From: Candidatus Chlorohelix allophototropha
Lineage (GTDB): Bacteria > Chloroflexota > Chloroflexia > Chloroheliales > Chloroheliaceae
Direction of reading: 5' to 3'
DNA length: 64,000 bases
Assembly: GCF_030389965.1 (NCBI RefSeq)
Contig: NZ_CP128399.1
Coordinates: 558,001 to 622,000, forward strand
The notes beneath the pieces were generated by a model that was not told the origin of the DNA, did not search any database, and saw only the letters and a program-made list of their open reading frames with translations. The translations under genes were made by a program, and so were the position numbers. Below are positions 27,242-35,400 of the stretch, in pieces (the stretch's first letter is position 1; each line of letters starts with the position of its first letter).

Positions 27242-29941
27242 ATGGCACATAATCTTTTTGATACTCTTCAAACCTTTGAAATCGACGGCGGGCGCGCCGG
27301 ACAGTATTATTCACTGCCACAATTAGAGAAGGCAGGCGTAGGCTCTATTTCTCGCCTTCCGGTCAGTATCCGCATCGTACTTGAATCGGTGCTGCGAAAT
27401 TATGACGGTCAGAAAATACTTGAAAAAGACATTTATAACCTTGCTGGCTGGAAACCCAACGCATCCCGCACCGATGAAATCCCCTTTGTAGTAGCCCGCA
27501 TTGTTTTGCAGGATTTTACGGGCGTACCTTTGTTGGCTGACCTTGCTGCCATGCGGTCTGCCATACAGAAATTAAACAAAAATCCCGGCGTTATCGAACC
27601 GCTTGTGCCGGTTGATTTGGTGGTTGACCACTCAGTACAGGTTGATTTTTCTGGGGACAATGATGCGCTACGCAAGAATATGGAACTGGAATTTGAGCGC
27701 AACGCGCCACGCTATCAGTTTATGAAGTGGGGCATGCAAGCCTTTAAGAGCGTTCGTGTAGTACCGCCCGGCACGGGTATTGTGCATCAGGTAAACCTTG
27801 AATATTTGGCGCAAGGCGTTCTGGAAAATGAGGGCGTTTATTATCCTGATACGGTGGTCGGTACCGACTCACACACTACTATGATTAACGGTCTCGGTAT
27901 TGTAGGTTGGGGCGTGGGTGGCATCGAAGCGGAAGCCGGGATGCTAGGGCAGCCCGTGTATTTCCTGACTCCCGATGTAGTGGGCGTAAATCTGACTGGC
28001 GCATTACGCGAAGGTATAACTGCTACTGACATGGTTTTGACCATCACCGAGACTTTGCGCAAGCACAAAGTGGTCGGCAAGTTCTGCGAATTTTTCGGCG
28101 ATGGCGCATCCAGCCTGTCCCTAACCGACCGCGCTACTATCGCCAATATGGCTCCTGAATACGGCGCGACTATGGGCTTCTTCCCGGTAGATGATGAAAC
28201 CATCGCCTATCTGCGAGCAACCGGGCGCAGTGATGAGCAAGTAGAAACGGTAAAGGCTTATTGCAAAGCGCAGGGTATTTACGGTTTCCCCATTAAGGGC
28301 GATATTGATTATAGCTCGGTGGTGGAAATTGATTTGGCTTCAATCGAGCCGAGCGTAGCAGGTCCCAAACGCCCGCAAGATCGGGTGCGCTTGGTCGCCC
28401 TGAAAGAGACTTTCAACAGCCTATTGGCGAAGCCTGTAGCCGAAAACGGTTATGGCAAAGCCCCTTCCGAACTTACTGCTGCCTCAGTACAAGTCAAAGA
28501 ACATGATTATAGCCTCAATAATGGGGACGTGCTGATTGCGGCTATCACTTCCTGTACCAACACCTCAAATCCTGGTGTGTTACTGGCGGCGGGACTGGTA
28601 GCGAAAAAGGCGGTTGAACGCGGTTTGAGCGTTTCTCCCAAAGTCAAAACCTCAATCGCACCCGGTTCGAGGGTAGTTACCGAATATCTTAAAGCTGCCG
28701 GATTGCAGCCATACCTCGATACACTCGGCTTTAACATTGTTGCTTACGGTTGTACTACCTGTATCGGTAACTCTGGACCACTTGACCAGAATATCGAGGA
28801 AGCGGTGTTGAAGGGCGATTTGGTAACTGCCAGCGTGTTGAGCGGCAACCGCAACTTTGAAGCACGGATACATCCCAACATTAAAGCCAACTTCCTAATG
28901 AGTCCCCCGTTGGTGGTGGCTTTTGCGTTGGCAGGGCGGATAGATATCGACCTCACTACCCAGCCTGTCGGCAAGGATAAAGAGGGTAACGCGGTTTATC
29001 TGAAAGATATTTGGCCCACCAATGCCGAAGTAAAAGCTTTACTAGGCGTGGCGCGTGACCCCAAAGTTTATCGCCGACTTTACGGCAATTTTGTGGAAGA
29101 GAACGACCTGTGGATGCAAATCCCTAGCAACTCCGGCGATGTGTACGAGTGGGATCGCGAATCCACCTATATTCAAGAACCACCTTTCTTCCTGGATTTG
29201 AGCGCGGAACCGAGCGCCATAACTAATGTTACGGGTGGAAAGTCGCTGGCTATTTTCGGCGACTCAATTACTACCGACCACATCAGCCCTGCCGCCTCAA
29301 TCAAAAAGAACTCACCTGCCGGTAAATATTTGCTGGAAAAGGGAGTTGCTTTTGAAGATTTCAATACCTACGGGACGCGGCGCGGTAACGACCGGGTGAT
29401 GTTGCGCGGTACTTTCGCCAATGTGCGCATTAAGAACCAGATGGTTCCGGGCGTGGAAGGTGGCGTGACCATCTACCAACCGACCGGTGAGCAACTACCC
29501 ATCTTCGATGCGGCGATGAAATATCTCGAAGCAGGTACTCCGCTCTTCATCTTTGCCGGGCAAGAATACGGCACAGGTAGTTCACGCGACTGGGCGGCGA
29601 AAGGCACAAGCTTACTGGGCGTGAAGGTGGTAGTAGCGGAGAGTTTCGAGCGCATCCATCGCAACAACTTGGTAGGTATGGGCGTGCTGCCTTGCCAGTT
29701 CAAGGAGGGCGTGAACGCACGTACCTTGCAACTGGACGGCACCGAATCTTACGAACTGTTGGGCTTGGAAGACCCGAATCTAAAACCACAGCAGGATGTT
29801 ACGCTGGTTATTAAGCGGGCGAACGGCGAAACGTTGCAAGTGCCGGTTATTTCGCGTATTGATACCCCAATTGAACTCGAATACTACCGTCACGGTGGTA
29901 TCCTGTCCTATGTATTCCGCCAGCTGGTGGCAAAAGCTTAA
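27242..29941 (+). CDS. acnA: Aconitate hydratase A
   Basis: An 899-residue aconitase of the AcnA/IRP class, the monomeric [4Fe-4S] enzyme converting citrate to isocitrate in the cytoplasm. Cluster ligands are the Cys of [17 protein letters not shown] (about 436) and the CxxC of [13 protein letters not shown] (about 502-505). The N-terminal signature [28 protein letters not shown] and the swivel-domain motifs [13 protein letters not shown] and [13 protein letters not shown] are intact. The ATG follows a GA-rich ribosome site (GACAAGGAAA). It is a single-gene unit with its own terminator at 29964. It coexists with the short aconitase at 2533. Confidence 0.98.
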   Translation: MAHNLFDTLQTFEIDGGRAGQYYSLPQLEKAGVGSISRLPVSIRIVLESVLRNYDGQKILEKDIYNLAGWKPNASRTDEIPFVVARIVLQDFTGVPLLADLAAMRSAIQKLNKNPGVIEPLVPVDLVVDHSVQVDFSGDNDALRKNMELEFERNAPRYQFMKWGMQAFKSVRVVPPGTGIVHQVNLEYLAQGVLENEGVYYPDTVVGTDSHTTMINGLGIVGWGVGGIEAEAGMLGQPVYFLTPDVVGVNLTGALREGITATDMVLTITETLRKHKVVGKFCEFFGDGASSLSLTDRATIANMAPEYGATMGFFPVDDETIAYLRATGRSDEQVETVKAYCKAQGIYGFPIKGDIDYSSVVEIDLASIEPSVAGPKRPQDRVRLVALKETFNSLLAKPVAENGYGKAPSELTAASVQVKEHDYSLNNGDVLIAAITSCTNTSNPGVLLAAGLVAKKAVERGLSVSPKVKTSIAPGSRVVTEYLKAAGLQPYLDTLGFNIVAYGCTTCIGNSGPLDQNIEEAVLKGDLVTASVLSGNRNFEARIHPNIKANFLMSPPLVVAFALAGRIDIDLTTQPVGKDKEGNAVYLKDIWPTNAEVKALLGVARDPKVYRRLYGNFVEENDLWMQIPSNSGDVYEWDRESTYIQEPPFFLDLSAEPSAITNVTGGKSLAIFGDSITTDHISPAASIKKNSPAGKYLLEKGVAFEDFNTYGTRRGNDRVMLRGTFANVRIKNQMVPGVEGGVTIYQPTGEQLPIFDAAMKYLEAGTPLFIFAGQEYGTGSSRDWAAKGTSLLGVKVVVAESFERIHRNNLVGMGVLPCQFKEGVNARTLQLDGTESYELLGLEDPNLKPQQDVTLVIKRANGETLQVPVISRIDTPIELEYYRHGGILSYVFRQLVAKA

Positions 29942-29963
29942 TCTAAAAACTTTTGACGTAATA

Positions 29964-29998
29964 GAATGGCTCGGTTTGTGCCGAGCTATTCTCTTTTT
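29964..29998 (+). terminator. Terminator of acnA
   Basis: GAATGGCTCGG (29964-29974) pairs over 11 positions, including one G-U, with CCGAGCTATTC (29981-29991); T5 follows. Confidence 0.88.
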
Positions 29999-30050
29999 AT
30001 ATGGACTATTGCACCCTTTTTAAGGGTAGAATTTAAGCAAGGGGGTCAAG

Positions 30051-30521
30051 GTGAGCGAACTGATTATCCGGCGCTACCGTCAAGAAGATCAGAGCGCGGT
30101 ATGGGAACTGCACGTGCAAGGGTTGCAACAAATGGGGGCTTACGGCGGGGATGGTCCTTGGGATGATGATATGCGCCACATTGAGGAGCACTATTATCAA
30201 AATGAAGGTGAATTTCTGATCGGTGAATATCAAGGTAAAGTAGCAGCGATGGGGGCGTTTCGCAAAACAGGCGAGCATGAAGCCGAAATTAAGCGGATGC
30301 GTACCCATCCTGATTTTCAAGGCAAAGGCTTTGCACAGCGAATTTACGAACTGTTGGAAACAAAAGCCCGCGCGCTGGGCTACCTCCGTTTGCACTTAGA
30401 TACCGGAGTGAATTTAATTCCCGCTCAGAAGCTTTACCTTAAAAACGGCTTTGTTGAAATCAAACGAGACTATGTTCACATGGGCATCCTCGCAATATTC
30501 TATGAGAAGAAACTGGGATAA
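30051..30521 (+). CDS. GNAT-family N-acetyltransferase
   Basis: A 156-residue GNAT enzyme that would acetylate an amine using acetyl-CoA. It starts with GTG (protein MSELIIRRYRQEDQSAVWEL) after a G-rich stretch. The acetyl-CoA loop is in MRTHPDFQGKGFAQRIYELL (about 85-105), the V/R-x-x-Q/R-G-x-G/A pattern, preceded by the strand AAMGAFRKTG and followed by LRLHLDTGVNLIPAQKLYLKNGFVE, the usual motif B. The substrate is unknown. It is 18 bases upstream of the queuosine-salvage gene and probably cotranscribed. Confidence 0.9.
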   Translation: MSELIIRRYRQEDQSAVWELHVQGLQQMGAYGGDGPWDDDMRHIEEHYYQNEGEFLIGEYQGKVAAMGAFRKTGEHEAEIKRMRTHPDFQGKGFAQRIYELLETKARALGYLRLHLDTGVNLIPAQKLYLKNGFVEIKRDYVHMGILAIFYEKKLG

Positions 30522-30539
30522 GGGCAAAAAGGTGTAATT

Positions 30540-31499
30540 ATGTATGAATTGGTAAGAGAATCGGCGGGTCGAGTACTGGAAAAAGCACGCTATATATGCT
30601 TAAATCGCCAAAAACTGGCAGATTTTGCCGCTACTATAGACCCGCGAGAGATTCAGAAGCGCTACACTTATGAGGACGACTTTCATCTACTGGAAACCGC
30701 GCACAATCCTGAACTTCAGCTTGATTATGTGATGACGGTGGACGCGATTAACTTCGGGTCGGGCTTCTCGCCACTATGGAAAGCACAATTCCCCCGCCAG
30801 CAATCGCTGTATATGACCGTAGCAAGTGGGTTGAAACGCTATGTTGAGCAAGGTGGAAAGCTGGATGCTTCCTTTGCTGCCTCAGTTACTCCTACACGTC
30901 TTGCAGAATTGTTCGGGGTTAGCGTCGATTTTCCGCTGATGGCTATGTTCGCGGAGAGCCTGAATCAGCTTGGCAATTGGGTTATGGCTGAATATGGCGG
31001 AAGCTATGCCGGATTGTTAAACAGGCTGACAGGGGAAAAACCCGCCGCCGAATTAATCGGTTTACTGGCACAAAAGCTGTCCTGTTTTGATGATAGCGCT
31101 CTTTACCACGGCGAAAAGGTTTATTTTCTGAAGCGCGCGCAGATTCTGGCAAACGACTTGTATCTGGCATTTGAAGGCAAGGGTTACGGGCGTTTCCCAG
31201 ATATAGCGCACCTCACGATGTTTGCGGACAATTTAGTGCCGCATGTATTCAGAATAGAGGGCGCGTTGGAATATGACCATGATCTGCTGGCGCGTATAGA
31301 AAAAGGCGAGGCATTGGAGGCTGGTAGTCTAGAAGAAATCGAGATTCGAGCGGCAGGAATCGTTTGCGTAGAAGAGGTAACCAACTTACTTGGTAACGGG
31401 CTATTTCCGGCGATGGTGGACGTGTACCTCTGGCATTTGGGTCAAGCAGCACGTTATAAGAGTTATCTGCGCCACCTGACCCGTACCTATTTTTACTGA
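30540..31499 (+). CDS. Queuosine 5'-phosphate N-glycosylase/hydrolase (DUF2419 family)
   Basis: A 319-residue queuosine-salvage protein (DUF2419, Qng1/DUF2419 family), which releases queuine from queuosine 5'-phosphate for reuse in tRNA. Characteristic blocks are LQLDYVMTVDAINFGSGF (about 60-77), PLWKAQFP, VYFLKRAQILANDLYLAF (about 200-217), IAHLTMFADNLVPHVFR (about 227-243) and AAGIVCVEEVT. A bacterial member from the Chloroflexota species Sphaerobacter thermophilus has been studied structurally, in line with the lineage seen here. The gene overlaps the convergent HSL-hydrolase gene by 7 bases at its 3' end. Other queuosine genes are not in the window. Confidence 0.88.
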   Translation: MYELVRESAGRVLEKARYICLNRQKLADFAATIDPREIQKRYTYEDDFHLLETAHNPELQLDYVMTVDAINFGSGFSPLWKAQFPRQQSLYMTVASGLKRYVEQGGKLDASFAASVTPTRLAELFGVSVDFPLMAMFAESLNQLGNWVMAEYGGSYAGLLNRLTGEKPAAELIGLLAQKLSCFDDSALYHGEKVYFLKRAQILANDLYLAFEGKGYGRFPDIAHLTMFADNLVPHVFRIEGALEYDHDLLARIEKGEALEAGSLEEIEIRAAGIVCVEEVTNLLGNGLFPAMVDVYLWHLGQAARYKSYLRHLTRTYFY

Positions 31500-32434
31500 G
31501 CGAAAGCTTTTCGCAGTTCCGCGGCAACATCGGCATGGGCTTTGCGCGCCAAATCAATTTTGGCAGCCATACCCCAGAAACCGTGCATCACCCCTTCATA
31601 GGTTAACACTTTTGCGGGAATACCTTCCACTTTTAGTTTCTCGGCATATTTGACCCCTTCATCGTAAAGCGGGTCGTATTGTGCCAACACTATTAGTGCT
31701 GGCGGCATATCCTCAAAACCGGCAGCCGACAAAGGCGCAGCGTAAGCATTCTGCGAGTCTTCGGTGCGTCCTAGATAACTATCCCAATAAATTTTCATTG
31801 CCTCGGCAGTAAGAAAATATCCTGTTCCATGTTCTTTGTATGAAGCTGTACCGGGATAATAAAAATCCACTACCGGATAAATTAGCACTTGGTAAAAAAT
31901 CGGAGGGAGGTTTCCCCGGTCGCGCGCCGCTACACAGGTGGAAGCCGCCAAGTTTCCGCCCGCACTATCGCCGCCCACCGCAATTTTGTCCGGGTCTATT
32001 CCCAAACTGGCAGCATTATCATAAACCCATTTGGTAGCATTATAGCTTTGCTCCATCGCTACCGGGAAAGGATATTCCGGTGACAAGCTATAGTCCACCG
32101 AAATGACCTTGCAGCCTGCCAAATTAGCCAAAGTGCGGCAAGGGGCTTCGTGAGTTTCAATACTGCCGAAGCGCCAGCCTCCCCCGTGGAAATAAACCAG
32201 TGCGGGCATTTTGGGTTTGTCGGCAGGGGTATATATCCGTACCTTTACATTACCACTATGGGTTGTAATGGTGCGATCCTCGATTTTGTAAATCGGCTCA
32301 GGGGGTCCTGCCATTTCAACAAAGGCGCTCAACGCATATTTACGCCCCTCTTCAGGGGTCATAAGGTAGCGCGGTGTTATACCTGAAGCGATTAACTCGT
32401 CCATCAGGGCTTTAGATTGTGGCTCCAACGGCAT
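31493..32434 (-). CDS. Alpha/beta hydrolase, hormone-sensitive-lipase family
   Basis: A 313-residue carboxylesterase of the HSL (bacterial family IV) type. The oxyanion-hole motif is YFHGGGWRFGS (about 82-92), the nucleophile Ser lies in VGGDSAGGNLAA (about 155), the acid is in LAQYDPLYDEGVKYA (about 252) and the His in YEGVMHGFWGMA (about 283). There is no signal peptide, so it acts in the cytoplasm on acyl esters. It begins 18 bases after the stop of the giant YYY protein, suggesting one transcript, and its 3' end overlaps the convergent Qng1 gene by 7 bases. Confidence 0.92.
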   Translation of the reverse strand: MPLEPQSKALMDELIASGITPRYLMTPEEGRKYALSAFVEMAGPPEPIYKIEDRTITTHSGNVKVRIYTPADKPKMPALVYFHGGGWRFGSIETHEAPCRTLANLAGCKVISVDYSLSPEYPFPVAMEQSYNATKWVYDNAASLGIDPDKIAVGGDSAGGNLAASTCVAARDRGNLPPIFYQVLIYPVVDFYYPGTASYKEHGTGYFLTAEAMKIYWDSYLGRTEDSQNAYAAPLSAAGFEDMPPALIVLAQYDPLYDEGVKYAEKLKVEGIPAKVLTYEGVMHGFWGMAAKIDLARKAHADVAAELRKAFAQ

Positions 32435-32452
32435 TCTTCTGTCTCCTCTTTT

Positions 32453-35400
32453 TTAGCGACCGCCTAAAACATTGATGCGGTCGGCGGAACTATTTGCCCA
32501 AAAATCATTGGTACCCGGCGCATTTTTAATAACGTAATTATAAGCGTCTATTGCTTCTTGGCGTTTATTCAATTTCTCATAAAGTTCGCCAAGATGATAA
32601 GCTGCTTCAACAAATTTCGGATTCAGTTGTAGGGCTATATTATATTCTTTTATTGCTTCGTCGGTTTGTCCTGCTGCTGCCAAACCCAGCGCATATTTAT
32701 TGTGTGCCGCAACATTTTGGGGAGCGACTATTGTTGGTTCTTTCCAAGCAGATAATGCTTTTTCATTCTCGCCCATTGCCGAGAAAATATCACCCAGCAC
32801 ATGATACGGATTGACTTCTTTCGGCACAATCCTTATCACTTCTATCAGTTGTAGCGCGGCATCCTGCAAATCGCCCCTTTTGAAATAATAAACCCCCAAA
32901 TCATAGTGGGATTGATAATCCTGCGGGTTGCGTTTTACTGCGTCGAGTAATCTGCCCAGTTTAGGGTCGGTGGTAATGGTCTGACCCGGATTGGCAGCGG
33001 CTAATGTGGGGTCAACTATGCCAGAGCGCCCTCGTGGCGTTACCTTCAGCACAGTGACACCCGGATTCTGATAGGCTACTTCTAGCAAGCCCATGTTCAC
33101 CATCTTGTCGAACTTTGCGAGTCCTCCATCACTTACCAGCGGGTCGTAACAAGCCGGAACAGTGGAACGGCTTGTATCACCCGGTTCACCGGGATAACAG
33201 GCGCGGAATACTTCCGACTCGTGTTCGATAATGCCAAGATGAATATAGGTGATGTGATAATAATTCAGCAAGCCTAACGCTGTTTCAATATCTTCCGTAT
33301 TGTATATCTCGTGGATGTCGCCGTCTCCACCGCCATTGCTGCTTCGTTTCCAAACCTGCGCATCATAATGCTGCTGCGATTCATGGTGGTCGTAGCCTAG
33401 CACAATTGGCAAGCCTGTATTTATTGCAATCCAGCTACCATTACCCCGATAGGGCCATATACTCGCCTGTAGCACCACCGGAGTGCCCTGTATTTTATCG
33501 TAGAACTCGTGGAGGGATTGAGCCTCGTATAACATATCAAAGGATTTGCCAAGCGTCATATTGGGCATACCCATTACTTCGCGCAACGTATCAAAATAAG
33601 CGCGTCCGTCTAGGGTCGGGTTGGGTAATGGCTTTTCCATGCGTTCGGCGATGCGGGTTGGCGTTACCAAAATTGCATAAAGCGAGCAACCGATAGCCAG
33701 CATTGTGGCTGCGCCGATCCACAGGAAGCGCATAGATAGGCGCAACTTGCCGATACGCCGCTCCACATCCGACCAGCGTGGCGCAATCCAGTTCGTCCAT
33801 AACACATATATAGTGAAAGCAGAAGCCAACGCCAGCATTGTCCAAGCTTGATAATAGAACTTGAAAATTGAGTTAGCGCGTTCGCGATAGCTGTTAGCGA
33901 AATCGTCTGCTACATATACTACTTCCAATCCAGCGATTATACAAAATGCTGCCAGAATCATCAGCTTCGCGAAAAGGGTGGCAGGATTGCGGGCTTGCGC
34001 CGACTGTTCAGGGTCGGGGTCATAGGCGCGTCCGAAAATCAAGAATAAGAACGCCAAAGCCAAAAATCCCATAGTGGCAAAGCTCGCCCAGCGCGGTCCG
34101 GTGTGGGTTATGCCCGGTCCAGCAGTTTGGCAGAAAACAGACTCAAATTTGCATTCCATTGTAACCGGGAAAACCCAGGCGATAACCATTATTATGCCCG
34201 CTATCCCCAATATTATTAACCATGGCACACTATAGCGGTTATAGCTGTTTGTTTTGGTTGGAGGTTGCCTATCCGGTGAACTTCCCCCTCCCATTCCTGC
34301 TTCAAGGCTACTCCCAGAGCCAGCCATTGCAAAGGCTAGCTCGGCTCGTTGCGTTCTTAAAGTCGAGGGTTGCGATACAAAGGGGTCGTCCAGTTCTTCA
34401 TCCAATTTGTAATTAGTTTTAATGTCTTTAGGTGGTTCAGACAGACGCGGATTTCCACCCCTTCTCCAACTGAGCCAGCGCCAATAGCTCCATATCGCGT
34501 AGGAAATAACGAAAAAGAAGGGCATTAACCAGAAAAAGATAATTTGTCCGAAATCGGTATAGAGGCTGGTTAGTTTAACTTCGCTGTACAACGCCTGATA
34601 TTTGTTAAAGAAGTTGCTATACATCAGGAAAGCGGAATATACAATCAAGCCGGTGGTTATCCCTGCTGCTGCCAGTTCTACCAGCAGGCTCAAGGGGCGG
34701 AATCTTGGGGTTTGCTCTTCCGCCTCATTCTCGCTTACTGTTGGTTTTTGAGGTCGCCGGAAAAAGGCAAAGAACAGCGACATAAAGATAATCATAATAT
34801 AGGTGGGCAAATCCCAGATATTGGTAGCCCCGATCAAGCCGATTACTACCGCAAACAGTAAAGGTATCAGCAGTGTCCCATCCAACGCATACCAGAGCCG
34901 TTTTATGAGCCGTATAGGCGGAGGATAGCCGGTATCGTCGTAGCCTGCCCAATTAGCCGAAATTAGGTTCAAAGCCAAAGCCAACAGCAATAGGGTAAAG
35001 GGCAGCGCAATAAGGTGTGCGTGTAAGTCAGCATATAAGAAGCTGAAATAGGGGAACTCGTTGATGGTATCTGGAATAACCCTCGTGCTGCGGAAATAAT
35101 CATAAGCGCGTAATTGCTCTGCTCGTACCGGGTAAATATTGAGGGCATTGATAAGTTCGGCAAAGGCGCGATTATGCTGTAAAAGCTGCACCAGCCCATC
35201 AATATTTGCCGCAATTGCCAGCGCAAATGCCCCGAATATACCAGCCCACATCGGTCCGGCTTTGCTTAAATCATCCGGAGAAATTTCTCGTGGGTGGATT
35301 TCAGCCTTTCCACGTAACTTTGAATCGCTTGCCCAGTTATCGCCCAAATACCGCGCTCGCCGCGCTCGCCATTGCTGGTAGATACGCGCAAGGTTAAAGG

